A DNA stretch of 64,000 bases from NCBI RefSeq assembly GCF_045679555.1, contig NC_092093.1, forward strand, positions 65,235,575-65,299,574. Reading direction: 5' to 3'. The notes under the pieces are model-generated. The model had not been told where the DNA came from. It worked only from the letters and a program-made list of their open reading frames with translations, and did not search any database. Every line of letters begins with the position of its first letter. Position 1 is the first letter of the stretch. The DNA comes from Salvelinus alpinus (lineage: Eukaryota > Chordata > Actinopteri > Salmoniformes > Salmonidae). Shown here piece by piece: positions 37,065 through 49,479 of this stretch. A program made the position numbers and the translations under genes.

Positions 37065-38893
37065 AGCAGCCGGCATTCTTTTATATCAAAGTTGTTTTTG
37101 TGATGTTTAATTGACACAATTGTTTCCCGCAAGCACCAATGAAAACTAGCCTATATATAGATTCAAACGTATTTTACTGAAGCTAGTAACTTGTGTGTGT
37201 GTGTGTGTGTTTTCTATCAGCCCTATAAAACTTAAAATATAAATCATTAGCCTAATTAATTATATTATTTATTTGTTCATTAATTCATATAAGTATTTTG
37301 AATTATGTGATTTTGAATTGTCTTTTGAATGACCTTTTGAGAGGAAATGAATGACAGGCAACAACATATATATTTATTTTTTTGTTGTACAGTTGAGAGA
37401 TTTAATAATAGAGTAGTGACAACTTTGATCGGTCTTTCGTATTTAATTGTCTGATAACTCAGTGCGTTCTGCTGACCCTGATTCAGGCTGTGTCCTTCAG
37501 CGTTAATCTTTTAACTTGTTTTTCTAAACAAGCACAGCAGGGAGAATACTGTATTGAGTGCGTTGGATGCAATAACTGTCCACGCAGCGATGGCGCTAGA
37601 TAGAATAGTCAACGCCTTTTGTAAATTGCTGAGTTTTTTCTTGATCCAACTAGTGGTTTAACTCTTTTAATCCCTCTCTGCCTATCTCTTGTTATTGTAT
37701 AGAAGTTACAGTCTATTGGTTCGCAATCCGCACTGGAATTTATCTCCAATAGTCGTCTGTTGCAGCCTACTGCCTAACCTCCACCCGTAGGCTACCGCGG
37801 GGCCTCCAGGCAGACAGGCCTGGCCTAGGTTAGACAGCCCTCTACCCCGCGGTCCACCCATCAACCTCCTGGTTTACCATACCATAAAATCCCATTAATC
37901 AAAACCGCAGCAGAGAAACAAACATGGCGGATGAGATGTTGTCGGTTGTTAATGGGTACTATGCACTACGAGTCGATCATATATTCCTGTGGATATCAAT
38001 GGTGAAACCCTTCGTACGGCCTTAATGGCACTCACAAGCCCACATGTGTACTACAGGTTTGAGTATAGAAGTGCGTGTACTACTAGACGTTTATACTGAC
38101 TTGGTCAATATGTTCACTTGGCCAATATGTCCATAATTACGTAGAAGTAGACCTATAGTGTGTGTCAAACATGGCAGTGTAATATCTCTGTGGGTCTTAG
38201 TTACATTTCAGTAATGGATAGTAAAAGTTGTCCCTTGCACCAATATTTCCTAATCCAAAATACGCGCTGAGTTACACATTTGTCCAAAGAACCAATTCTC
38301 TGCCAATATGGTATCCTCTTGGTGAGGTTTCAGTCTATGTAGGGATACAGTGTAATACCAATATGAATGAAGTGTGTGATTGTTCAACTCACAACAAAGA
38401 GAATGCAGCGTCACTCACACTCAGATGTCTTTAATGAGTCATTCATAACTCGGAAGAAAGGGAAAGTGCTTCAGAAATCCAACATTCAAGGTTTTCATTT
38501 CGAGTGCATTATCCTAAACAACAATGATATACAAAACCCAGTAATTCACAAAAATAAATATTCCGTTTTTTATATAAACAGCCAGTGACTTCAAAGTTCA
38601 TGTCAAAACCCTGACCTCAATCAAGTATTGTATCAAAAAGCTAAGATAAGGATTGGAGCTGAGAGGAAAAGCGGGAGGGAGAACGAGAAAGAGAGGGAGA
38701 ACGAGAAAGAGCCCTGAGCCTCGAGCTGCTACACCATGCAATTATTTACATTGATAGCGTCACTGTCAGAGCTCTTTTAGTCTTCCCTAAACGCCTCTAC
38801 CACATCTCCTTGCCCGGGTGATGTTCTCTGTGATCGGCGTGAGAATTGGCGAGTACCTACAACGGGAAGTGTGTGTGTGTGTGTGTGTGTATA

Positions 38894-38924
<31 letters not shown>

Positions 38925-41620
38925 CCTCTCTAAACGCTGGGCTGTATATCCCTCCTCTGGCCCAGTACACTTTGACGCGGGGATTACGCGGTGGAAGCTT
39001 CCCTCGTGCAGCATATGAATCCCATCCCTCCCCTCCCCATAACTCCCTCTAGGTTGGAGAGAGATTACGTCATTTTCAAATGGAGATTAAAATGGCTGTG
39101 TTTAGTTTGGAGGCAAATGTGCCATTTTTAAGTGCTTCTCTACCTTCGCTACAAGGGAAGTGCGCACTATGGTATGGGAAGCCTACAGGCTTGGGGTGGT
39201 AGAGGTGCATGTCACACACAGATCAATCTATACAAACTCTGAGCATTGTGTGAAACGGCGCTTTTTTCTCTCTTAACTACAATCACCAATCGAATGGGCT
39301 TTTGTTTCTGTCTTTGCTGCTGATGTTGATGTGAGAATCCTGACATCATCAGGCATGTTGTTTGTGGTTATGTGCCAGGCTGGCTCGGACTCTCTTTGTC
39401 ACAGGGAGAAAAGCTCATTCTTAGCCACAACTTCACCAAATCAACATTTTACGTTGGTGGAAAAATATCGATATTTAGGTGCAACTTCAGTTAAATTTGA
39501 CTGAATTTAATTTGTATTTTTTGGTCTATTCTTAGTTTATTAATTAGCAACATAAGGATATAGGATCAATGAAAAAAGTTTGACATATAGGCCTATACAT
39601 TCATCACGCGTCCATATGTAAAGGCTAGATTTATACATGTTTATGTGGCAACATTAGAAAATATTTTTCTGACTTGATTCATGTGAGAAAACAGCGTAGA
39701 GACTATATCAGTTGAAGTGGAGACATGGAGAAGGACATGGCCTTTGTGGAAAACAGAGTGCAATGCTTTCATAACAAAGGGACACAATCAGCTTTGTGTT
39801 TGGGCCTACATTTTCGACTGACTGTATAGTCTATTTTAATAATTTTGTATGGCTTGAGATTTTCCCAGGTCAATTCAGCACCGTGGGCTTCACAGCAGAA
39901 TTGAACAGATAATTATGCATTTACCCACCGAGCGAATAGCTAACTATTCCACAGCAACGCGCTGTGCTGGGCATTTTATTCATTCTTGCAGATGTAAGGA
40001 TACAATAAACAACTGATAAACTGCTCTAATACCATGTTGACCCAAATAGAAAATAATTCAACCTCATGTGGATGGCCACAAATAACCAATTATACATTTT
40101 AGATGAAATATTTAAGTGGACATAAGCTAGTAGCTACCTTATCTTACATTTATTTTATTTGAACTTCTCTCATAATGTAGGCTATCCTACAATCATCAAG
40201 CGGAAATGGGACCCTAGAGTGTGTCAAAGTGCAAAGCATGTAGGCCTACCACTTGTGCTTTCATGTGTTGTTTCTAAATTAAATTACATTAGGCTCGGTG
40301 TGTTGTAAGACATCGTTTTGGTGTGTTTGGGTTTTTGTTTAAGTGTGATGCAAACCCTAAACTGGTATTAGGCCGGCGTCTTGAACAGGGGTGTAATTTT
40401 CACTGTTTTTCTCATGCTTTTTTTCGTGTATGACATTGCGAATGTTTTAATTAACAAATAAGCGTGTAATATTAAGGAACATGTCCCACCAAAATGCTAA
40501 AAAAGGCAAGGCTGTCCAGGACGTGTGATTTTTCACTGAAAGGCTTGATCTGTGTCAGGCCTGGGCCGTCTCTCTCTGTGTGATTGTCTGTACATAAGGC
40601 CTGCAGTGTTTTGGGGCCTTTATGGGTGCTGGCGGCTGTCTGACTACAGCCAAACTTAAGTTTACCAGGAAATACTCTCATAAATACAAACAACGCTGGA
40701 AACCATATCACAAACACTCTGAAAATCTGCAAGCATCAGCCAGACCAGAGTAATGGTAATTTCCCACACAATTCTTCCTAATTCAATATAGCCTGTCCAA
40801 AGAACATTATGAATTAGGACTTGCTTTGATAAATTAATTGACATTTGAAATCGAATTCAAAAACAGTTATCTGAATTACATAAAATTTAGATAAAATTTA
40901 CCCAAACTCTGGCAAGCATAAAATAAAAATTGAAACGAGGGTTTCTACAAGGTTTTAAAAATCCTATAGTGAAAAAAACAACCACGGCTCATAATAGGAC
41001 TAATGTGACAGACAATAGTAGTAGCCCTAACCATGTTACCAAAGGAAAACCCTGAATCTGTTGAATTTACACAATTTTACCCAAGTTAAAGCTGAAAAAA
41101 ATACAGTAAAGAAGACCAACATATAGGAGTGCTGTGATTTTTATGAGAGGGAGTCTCCCCCTCTCTTTCTCTCACCACAAAGGGAGTAGGCCTACAGCAC
41201 AACAAAATGTTTACTTCACTGAAACCCTGGTACAATCCAACCGCTCGAGCGTCAAGGCGAAGAGAAAATAGATCCGAGAGAAAGTCATGTAAACCCATTT
41301 TGCCAAACCGTGTAGCCTATTGCTTATGGTAGATAGCTTGTTGAGAGTTAGTCAGAATAAATCCATGAGGAGGGATCGTCCAGTGGCATGGGTATAGAGT
41401 CTCAAATATGGTCCGCGCGATATGGAGAATAGCAGTATATATAACTGATCTATAACTCCACAACGAGGAACGTTTTAAATCCACTACATCATATAAAGGA
41501 TACAATTTAAATAAAAACAACGGAAGGACGCAAGCCATTAGAGCATCCCATTCAGTTTAAGACTCAAGTTGTAGTCAACGTAGGTTTCCATCCAGGTGTT
41601 TTTTCTTTCTCTTGTTTTTG
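37065..41620. other. intergenic DNA and probable skida1 3' UTR
   Basis: No coding content. A (gt)n microsatellite lies at 38868-38923. The part next to 41621 is the skida1 3' UTR (minus strand); its end is not placed. 38640-39130 has balanced composition and may hold conserved non-coding sequence. Confidence 0.45.
38868..38923 (+). repeat. (gt)n microsatellite
   Basis: Two gt runs separated by atatgtct. Confidence 0.95.
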
Positions 41621-44287
41621 TCAAAGAAAAAAGCGTGAACATTTCCTGATTCTCTGAGCGGGTGGGGGAGGGACAGGCAGACCGCCAGGCTGCCATCGCC
41701 ACACGGGGTGAGAGCGAGGGGGAGTTCGGGGTCCCCCCAGAGAGTTCAGAGAGTAAGCAGGGCTTAAATCCCCGTCGCTGCCCACTAACAGGGACGGAGG
41801 AGCGGGGAAATTCGCCATGAAGCTGAAAGGCCTCTTCAGAGGGGCTGCTACATTACTGGACGCGCGTTTTCGTTTAGTCGCCCCTGTTAGATCCTCAGTA
41901 TTTGCCTCACAAATCTCAGCTTTGCCCACGGGACGAGAAGATAAAGTCCTGTCAACTTTAGACACGTTCTGTTTCTGCTGCACCCTCGAAATTCCAGGCT
42001 TCTTCCCCAGCACCAGACTCCTGTAGTTTTTCCTGACCCCAGCTCCGTTCTTATACTCCCCCTCCTCAGGACAAGGGGTGTCTTGAGTGCTCCCGCATTC
42101 CTGCAAGCCGGAGGAGGACTTGGGAGCCCCAGCAGAACTTTCAATGGCTTTGGTCTCGTTGTTAAAACAGCCAGCAGCTTGTTTGATGTCGCCGCCGTGG
42201 TATTGGCCATTGTTGATATCCGCCTCGTCTCCTTTGCATTGGAAACCAGAGGCCTGGCTGTAGTATTCGTATTCATCATAGCTCTCCTCCACTTTGATTT
42301 TCACATTCTGCAGGTTGAAGGGGGGAGTCTTGACCGCCCTGCTGCGCTCGGGGAGGGGACCCGAGGCCACTGATAGCTCCTCCGGCTCGGCCTTAATGGT
42401 TTTGAGCAGAAAGGGCAGATTCAGGTTGGGGCTGATTCTCACCTCACTTTTTAGATTTGTAGCTAATGAAAGCTTGTTGTTTGTAGGCTTGGGGTACTTT
42501 GTGTCTTTGTCAGGCGCGGAGTGTGAGCTCAGGACTGGGAGGATTTTTTTTGCGTGTCCCGTTGTCCTGTGTGGAAGAACCGCTTTTATCCCGTTGGTGT
42601 TAGGTGAGGGGCTCAGTGCGTACACTTTTCTGGACACAGGCTCGGTTCGCTTTATCTCTCGTTGGGTCTGGACCTGGGACTCAGGAACCTTCCTGTCTCT
42701 CCTCTTAGTGAAATAACTCCCCCGGGTGACAGGCGAGCTGAGCCTGTGTGTGTGTGTGTCCTGCTTGGCCTCCCTGGCTGTAAAGTCATATTTCGGTTGT
42801 TTCTTCGGAATGTCATAGTCCACCTGGCTGGTTCCAAACTGGCCCACCGGTTTAGATGGCTGCTGCTGGTGGCTGTAGTGGAAGGTAGGCTGCAGGAGCA
42901 AAGGTGCGTTAGTGTGCGAGAGAGTTCTACTGTTTGATAGAGTTCTAGAGTTCGACTGATTTCTAGTGCTGGAGAGAGTTGTGGAGAGAGATTGAGCATT
43001 AGGCAGAGTTCTAGTGGTGATATTTTTGGTGGTGTTGAGAGAGGGGAACCGGGCCCTCCTGAAGCGGATAGACTGGACAGACACTTGGCTGGACACAGAG
43101 CTGCTATCAGACTGAGATGAACTCTCCTCATCAGAACTGACCTCAGAGCTCTCCAATGGGCTCTCCTCTTCATCCTCCTCATCAGAGGTCCCAGAATTGC
43201 TGCTGGTCGATAAACTGGAGCCGAAGTCGGAGTCGTTGTTGAGGCGCTCTGAGTAGCAACTGGACTCCGTGTCACTGCTGTAGCTCTCCGGGAACCCCCC
43301 CACATGTTGATGCGGGTGACGATGATGGTGAGCGTGGTGGTCGAGGTAAAACTCGTGTCCAATGTCAAAATGGCTCAGAGTTGTCCGGTTGTGGTTGTAG
43401 TGTGTTTTGGGCTTTCTGCAGCACTTGGGCTGCACGAGGAGCACCGGGTGGTGTGTGTGAGAGTAAGTGTGTGAGTGTGTGTGTCTGCTCCTGCTCCATG
43501 ACTGCCTCGCGCCGCTGCTGCCCATATCCCTGCCGCCGCCCCCCTCGCGCCTCCTCTTCCTTTTGTGAAGTAGGTCGCCGGTTGCAGAGAGCCTGGACTG
43601 AGCAGCAATGGCGGACTGAAACAACAGTGGTTGCCGGCTCACCACGCTCCGGAAAAACGAGTGTCCCTGGCTAAACGCGACGCAATTGCTCGGTATTTGA
43701 GCAGTTTCATAGTTTTTAAAGGGTTTACATGATGATTTGGTGACAGAGGAGTAATCCCGACCGAGGGATTTATTGTAAATTTGAGGTAGATTGGAGTCGG
43801 GGCGCAAGGTTGGTTGTTCTCTCCTGCCGGCTTTGTTTTTGAGGGACAGAGTCTGTGGAACGCTGTGCAAACTTAACCAAACTTTCTCCCTCCATAACCC
43901 GGCAGGGTGCGTGTCTGCGTTGAGCTTGCCTTCGCCCACACCCTCCGGTAAACTGGCCTTCTTTGCTTTTCTTTTGTTGGATTTTAACACGCGCTCCGTT
44001 TTGCAGGAGAAATAAAGCGCCTCTACGTCCTCCCGTGATATCAGAGTACATTTAGCCGCGTGGAAAGCAATAGAATTGATTGCTTTGAGCTTTCTTAACT
44101 CCTCCAAATCACAGTGGTGTTTTTTAACGTTCAGGTGATCCATGCGTTTATGCACGGTGGTTCGGGGAATATTTTTCAGCAGGTCAGTGAAGACCTGGGA
44201 GAGGGCGAACATTTGTTTTCCTTTTATCAGCAGGTATCCCAGCCTCACTCCCTGCATTTCCTCAAACCCAAACTTCAGGTCTCCCAT
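41621..44287 (-). CDS. skida1: skida1, SKI/DACH domain-containing protein 1
   Basis: A single intact 888-codon frame on the minus strand. The start is the ATG at 44287-44285 (MGDLKFGFEEMQG), as in vertebrate SKIDA1; the open frame runs four codons further upstream but begins there with GTG. Residues 1 to about 105 form the SKI/SNO/DAC fold: GVRLGYLLIKGKQMFALSQV, NIPRTTVHKRMDHL and CTLISREDVEALY. Next come a basic segment (KSNKRKAKK), a His-rich tract (HTHSHTYSHTHH and HHAHHHRHPHQH), a long Ser/acid tract, and a conserved tail with PLKRPFSFMANFPAPPSLL and RSHPVWRWQPGG. The length is close to the human protein (about 900 aa). It is inferred to be a nuclear transcription cofactor; its biochemical role is poorly known. 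Coding without introns is as in other vertebrates. Confidence 0.96.
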   Translation of the reverse strand: MGDLKFGFEEMQGVRLGYLLIKGKQMFALSQVFTDLLKNIPRTTVHKRMDHLNVKKHHCDLEELRKLKAINSIAFHAAKCTLISREDVEALYFSCKTERVLKSNKRKAKKASLPEGVGEGKLNADTHPAGLWREKVWLSLHSVPQTLSLKNKAGRREQPTLRPDSNLPQIYNKSLGRDYSSVTKSSCKPFKNYETAQIPSNCVAFSQGHSFFRSVVSRQPLLFQSAIAAQSRLSATGDLLHKRKRRREGGGGRDMGSSGARQSWSRSRHTHSHTYSHTHHPVLLVQPKCCRKPKTHYNHNRTTLSHFDIGHEFYLDHHAHHHRHPHQHVGGFPESYSSDTESSCYSERLNNDSDFGSSLSTSSNSGTSDEEDEEESPLESSEVSSDEESSSQSDSSSVSSQVSVQSIRFRRARFPSLNTTKNITTRTLPNAQSLSTTLSSTRNQSNSRTLSNSRTLSHTNAPLLLQPTFHYSHQQQPSKPVGQFGTSQVDYDIPKKQPKYDFTAREAKQDTHTHRLSSPVTRGSYFTKRRDRKVPESQVQTQREIKRTEPVSRKVYALSPSPNTNGIKAVLPHRTTGHAKKILPVLSSHSAPDKDTKYPKPTNNKLSLATNLKSEVRISPNLNLPFLLKTIKAEPEELSVASGPLPERSRAVKTPPFNLQNVKIKVEESYDEYEYYSQASGFQCKGDEADINNGQYHGGDIKQAAGCFNNETKAIESSAGAPKSSSGLQECGSTQDTPCPEEGEYKNGAGVRKNYRSLVLGKKPGISRVQQKQNVSKVDRTLSSRPVGKAEICEANTEDLTGATKRKRASSNVAAPLKRPFSFMANFPAPPSLLVGSDGDLSPAYSLNSLGGPRTPPRSHPVWRWQPGGLPVPPPPAQRIRKCSRFFL

Positions 44288-44960
44288 GTTGCTTTTCACT
44301 CTCTATTGTAATAATCTCAGCATTTAACTCGGTCAGTTGTACTCATGCAGCCACGAAAATAAAGGAATAAACTCCCTGTTTTGAGCTCAAGGCATTCTGA
44401 CGCGCCGGCCGCTGCTGATGCGTCCTAGTAGCCTACCTCCACGCTGCGTCATGAACAGGCAAACTTTGAGATGCCGAGTTAAATGGAGTGGTATCGGGTG
44501 GGTTCACAGCATCAGTCCCCGGGCCCTGCCCCGGACCAGGCATGGTGGAGGAATGCGAGGGATTACCGCCAGGCCGGCTGCTGGCTGTCTGCTATCCCCT
44601 GTCTCTCCTCCTCTCCGGCTCACTCCCTCTGACCGGCAGCACGACAGGAAGGTGTATACCACTGCCACAACGAGAGGATAAAAAAGAGAGAGGGGTAGGG
44701 AGAGAGCTACACAGAGAGAGGGAGGGAGAGAGAGAGGGGGTGGGAGGGATGGAAGGAGAGAGAGAGAATAAGAGCCAAAATGCAGCTGCTCTCCTGGATT
44801 CGGGGTTAGCCACAAATAAAATGACAGAGGGGAAGTGCACGAGCCCGGAGACACCTTCATCAATTAATGCCCTCAGACTCGAAGCTTATTGGACGCCGCT
44901 GACAGGTGATGCAATAAAAATGGATATTCCACCCCCTGACACCCCCTCTCAAACCCCCCG
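44288..44960 (-). promoter_or_regulatory. skida1: skida1 5' UTR and GC-rich promoter region
   Basis: The region just upstream of the skida1 ATG is clearly richer in GC and CpG than the flanking AT-rich DNA (44400-44660). It then runs into a purine tract of GAGAG/GGGAG repeats at 44690-44775. No clear TATA box is placed. The long plus-strand frame at 44488-44964 is judged a by-product of this composition. Confidence 0.45.
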
Positions 44961-46474
44961 TTGATTACCATACTATTGTACCTCCACCTCCGTTTGTTAA
45001 GTATGCTAAATAATTCCGCTATGACAAGTTCATATTTCAATATTGTTTTTTAACAGATGAAGTGGTATAGTTGCTGAAGTTGCTGAAATGGGCAAGTCGT
45101 CTTCTATATCCTACTAGTAGGCTATTTATGGCGTTATGCCTATATCGCTGTCAGTCAAACAACGTGGGATTATTGAGAGCACAAATATCATTTCAAAGAA
45201 ATATAGGCCAATAGATGCCATATAATTCCCATGGTTGAATTCAGACGTCCGTCAATCTGTAACCCCCTTGCTAATTCTATTGTGAAGGTTTGTTGTAACC
45301 TTCTTTCAAATGGACTCAGACAAAGAGATTTACATTTTTCACCTGAGTATAACGCTGTTTGAACTCCCAAATTTAGAGTTATGTCGGGGTACTCGAGGAA
45401 ATTAATCTTAAACATGAGCTTTTTTAGTTATTTTGTGAATTTCAAGGGTGAAAGGAGATCTCATTCTAACGACGATTTAGCCAAACCTTTACGCATAGCG
45501 ACACATATGCATGGGCGGCTTATTATTTCAGAATTAATACAAACATAGCCCTACATACACCATTTTGTTATATTTGATTATTATATTTGATTCGTTTTCG
45601 ATACCATTCTACATTTTGTTGAATGCATTTAGGTTGCAAACTTGGTGAATGGTCAATGTGTGTGTGTGTGTGTCTGTGTGCCCTCCTCTTACATTTTGTA
45701 TTTATTAAGGATCCCCATAGCGTGGGTGTATCTCTTCACAGTCCGCGTTGTTCCATAAGGTGTATTTGTATCTTTTCAGGCTTGGAGAGACATTGGGTCA
45801 GCGTGCATTGCCGTTCACCTCGGTATTATTGGTCAGTCTTTCTCGCGGTCCTATTCTAAACCGATAGATATGCTATTTCTATCTCAGCCACGGAGTCTGC
45901 TGTTCCCTGGTCCACCACGATAAAAACATGAGCAACGTGACGGACGATTAGTCTGGGAAAAGCTCTTGCTTTCACTTGCTGTAAAAGTGCACGCTCAGAG
46001 TTGCTTTTCCCCAAGGCCTCTTCTGCAAACGTGATAATAATTAATATCAGGTTTATTATAGGCCTATTGAACATAGGCATATCAGTATGTATTTTGGTAA
46101 AACACACACACACACAGTTTAAGGCTCTATCATGCACATGTTGATAATGGGTTGATATTCTGAGAGCAGAGCGGGGTGAAGCTGAGAGGAGAAATGTCAC
46201 ACTGTGCCATATCATCACTCAACTGCACCCTGCTCCTAATGTAAAGAGGCCCGTAATGGGTTGTTAATTGTTGTTGTTGTTGTGTGTGTTCGTGTGAGAC
46301 AACAAGCATGCATAGGAGATATATATGATCATTAATGATGACGGTTTAACCTGTACAAGTATATTTCCCTTGGTTTTATTTATTTATTTATAAATTTACG
46401 GTATAGGCTTCCCTGCCAAGCTGCAGCTCTCAGTGAGCCCGCAGATGATCTGGAGAAATGACCGGCGATGGCGC
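44961..46474. other. intergenic DNA between skida1 and the inverted repeat
   Basis: No gene was recognised. 45695-45790 (attaaggatccccatagcgt …) is a fragment of the same repeat found at 21236-21475. Confidence 0.5.
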
Positions 46475-46860
46475 TATACGGACTCGTTGAATTGTGAAAT
46501 TAAAGAAAAGAGAACATGCCAATCATGGGAACTGTTTCTGAGGTACATAGTCGCGGGTTAGAATAACCATAGTGAGGCATGACATAGGTATAGGCTATAT
46601 AATCTTTGCCTATAAATACTTCACCAAAAGTAACCCAATACTCCCGAGTGGCGCAGCGGTCTAAGGCACTGCATCTCAGTGCAAGAGGCGTCACTACAAT
46701 CCCTGGTTCGAATCCAGGCTGTATCACATCCGGCTGTGATAGGGAGTCCCATAGGCCGGCGCACAATTGGCCCAGAGTCGTCCGGGGTAGGCCGTCATTG
46801 TATATAAGAATGTGTTCTTGTGTGACTTGCCTAGTTAGATAAAGGTTAATTTTTTTTAAA
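46475..46860 (+). mobile_element. tRNA-derived SINE (SlmI-like), copy B, with conserved flank
   Basis: 46475-46640 is the inverted match of the flank at 36835-36990. 46640-46855 is a well-preserved SINE: ctcccgagtggcgcagcggt, ggttcgaatccaggctg, a body, and the tail gacttgcctagttagataaa. Confidence 0.88.
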
Positions 46861-47652
46861 TGTAAAGTTGCAGAGGATTGTGGCGAGGGAAGGAGGTAAG
46901 GAAAGGGGCGAGGGGGCGTTAGAGAGAGGGGAGAACTTTGGAATTCTACATCCTGTCCTTGCAGTTTAATTCCATAACAATATAAAGAACGCATTGTTAG
47001 TTGGTGCTTTTCCACTAAGGAGCTACAATGTACTTCGACTATTTGTGAAAAGTAGGCTATATTGGGAGTGTTTTCTTTGTTTGTTTATTTAGCCTATTTC
47101 TTTGTTATTGTTATATTATTATAGGCTATAATGTCAACGAAGTGGTTGTTGTAATTGTGATGATTTACCCTATTCAACGGATGACTCATATTACCGACAT
47201 AAGAACTCCAGTCTCACCTCCACAGAAAGAAATACACAACTTCCTGACTCATTTTTTGTATTACTCAGCTTCAGTCCTACACAGCCGGTTCTACGGGCCA
47301 TATATTATCATCAAGTCTTTAGGCGCTTCTAAACCACTATTGCACATTCATTTACGTGTGTTTACTTAGCAGCCTGTGATCCAGGGCCAGGTACAAGTGG
47401 AAGCACATCCCGGCCTGTAGCCTGCCGGCCTCCCTGCTGAGATCGAGAGCTGAGCGGTGTCAGCAGGCCGCAGAGTCGGGAGACCAAATGGCCTGATATT
47501 ACTATCGATGCTGAACTGTACGCACCGTCATTAGGAGGTTTTCGGTTCCACCTGAATTGTGTGTGTAGCGTATATACGTGGTAAGTATATGTACTAAGTA
47601 GGCAAGGAGGAAGGCACAATATGCATGAGATACTTGGTCTTTCACCTCGTTG

Positions 47653-47695
<43 letters not shown>

Positions 47696-49119
47696 TGGGG
47701 ACAACTTTGACAACTTTAACCCAACCCAGCTCACATCATGACTTTTCCCAATTGTACCATCTTCAGTGAACCGAGTTATCATGCATAAAGTATTCTATAG
47801 CTTTTGAGGTGTGTGTGGATAATTGTTTTGCCTTCGGATGGACAAAGGAGAAGGGTCCTCTGTTAGCTGAGCTCCACCCTGAGGCCTGATCCGTGGGGAT
47901 TACGGCTCGACCTCTCCAGCTCTGCCCGGCCACAGAGAGCCAAAGATAGCCGGGCTGGAGAATGTTTGGATGGACGTTCTATGCATTTACCCGCACTATG
48001 GCTACGCTGCAGATAAAACATATGGTTTGATCTCGCCTTGCAGACATAACAACGTTCATAGTTTCATCAATACTTTATACAGATGTCATCACTGTTCTGT
48101 TCGGAATATTGTCTGAAGTCTCTCGCCCTGAAGAAGTTAGCAGACAGACAGAAATATAAGGCCTGTCTGTTGTCGGGTTGAGGGAATGTCGGCATAGCAA
48201 ATCACGGAGTTTACAGGCCAACAGAATAAATCTAGTCTGATTGGACACTGAACGTTTTTAGCCCTTATAACACAAATGTTTGCTGTCATAGGTTAACGAT
48301 CCTGTTATGAATAAAACAATAATAATTACGTAAAGTGACACGTTCACAGGGTCAGGGGGAATCATGTATAGGGCTATCAAAAATTATGCAGAAATTGACA
48401 CGATGATTTGTAGGCCCCTACTCATCGATCCATTCTCCAAGAATTTATTAAATTGACGTTCCCTGAACTAATCAATAACGCGTAAAAATAAGGTATTTTT
48501 TTGTCGTGCTACAGATATTTAAATGATGTGATGATGCAGAAAAGACGCATGTGCCCCATCGGATCAACCCAAAGGGCAATTAAAAAATGTGACAATGTAG
48601 ACTGAATGTTTTGTATTTAACACGTTACCAAACCAATAGTCTACAACCCATAGCCTAATTTCACTGATATTGTAGGCTAAAGACCCTCGAATCATTATTG
48701 TGTTTAACAAGGTACATTAGGCCTACTGTGAATTTCATTTGTGTAATTTCAGGGTATGGGGAAGCCTACAGCGCATCTTTTTTTATACAGGCCAGCATTT
48801 TATACAGCCTTAAAGAATGAATCAAAATACAAAAAAATATATATATTTTATTTGAAACCCAAAAATGTATATTGAGTATTTGTTCATGGTACGTGCTATT
48901 CCCCTGCGCTCTATATGAACCTCCCTATTGCAGCTCGGTATTTTCTTGCTCTGGATAGCGTTTTAAGGTCGAAATTTTTTAACCTCGCATTTGTTTACCC
49001 ATTACACTTTGTTTGCTTATATAGGCTAAACGTTTGGGCTGCTCTTTCGTTTTGTGTTGCAGTTCTGTAGCCTATTTAACATCGATATTCCCATCAGCTG
49101 CTACAGGCTATTCAGAAGT
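46861..49119. other. intergenic DNA, no gene seen
   Basis: Contains a (gt)n microsatellite at 47654-47694 and a GC-richer piece at 47860-47960. No coding content was recognised. Confidence 0.5.
47654..47694 (+). repeat. (gt)n microsatellite
   Basis: About 20 uninterrupted gt units. Confidence 0.97.
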
Positions 49120-49386
49120 TGTGGCTACTGTTGCCTGCGTTTCTCCGGCCCATTGTGAGAGGAGCCCCCTCGGTCCCTCTCTTCTCTTCTCTCCCTCTGA
49201 GCTCAGCCGGTCAGGCCGGTGGACTGCAGATGACTCACGCCCCAGAGCGGCACATTAGCGTGCTGCACATCAGCGAGCTGCATGGAAGCTCGATAATACC
49301 GGGGGAATACCGCGACCAGAGACCCGACTGTCAGACTAGCCTCCTGCCTTTCCCGGGGCGCACATTCATCACTCGGGCGGATAGAT

Positions 49387-49471
49387 ATGTTTGTTGTAAT
49401 GTGCACGTGTGCTTTTGGCGAAGACATGGCTGCGCAGATGGAGGAGATTGGCGGATTAGAGCGAGTGGAAG
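49387..49471 (+). other. possible first exon of an unidentified transcript between skida1 and mllt10
   Basis: Within GC-rich DNA (49120-49475) an open stretch with ATGs at 49387 and 49426 (gacATGG context) runs to a good donor, gaag|gtaagagg, at 49471. The short peptide MAAQMEEIGGLERVE is not recognised. It ends in phase 1, so it cannot splice in frame to the mllt10 ATG exon, which starts in phase 0. It may be a lncRNA or chance. Confidence 0.2.
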
Positions 49472-49479
49472 GTAAGAGG

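Noticed and set aside
42652-43368. 238-codon minus-strand ORF and several plus-strand ORFs within skida1
   Set aside because: Overlapping frames of the intact 888-codon skida1 frame, low-complexity and without recognisable domains.
44285-44299. Start of skida1 four codons upstream of MGDLK
   Set aside because: The codon there is GTG, and vertebrate SKIDA1 starts at MGDLK; the ATG at 44287 is preferred.
44488-44964. 158-codon plus-strand ORF upstream of skida1
   Set aside because: Lies in the GC/GA-rich promoter region, composition-driven, no recognisable protein content.
46500-47015. 171-codon minus-strand ORF similar to the frame at 36681-36914
   Set aside because: The similarity reflects the shared SINE plus flank, not a conserved protein.
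49387-49471. N-terminal extension exon for mllt10
   Set aside because: It ends in phase 1 and would read the mllt10 ATG exon out of frame.
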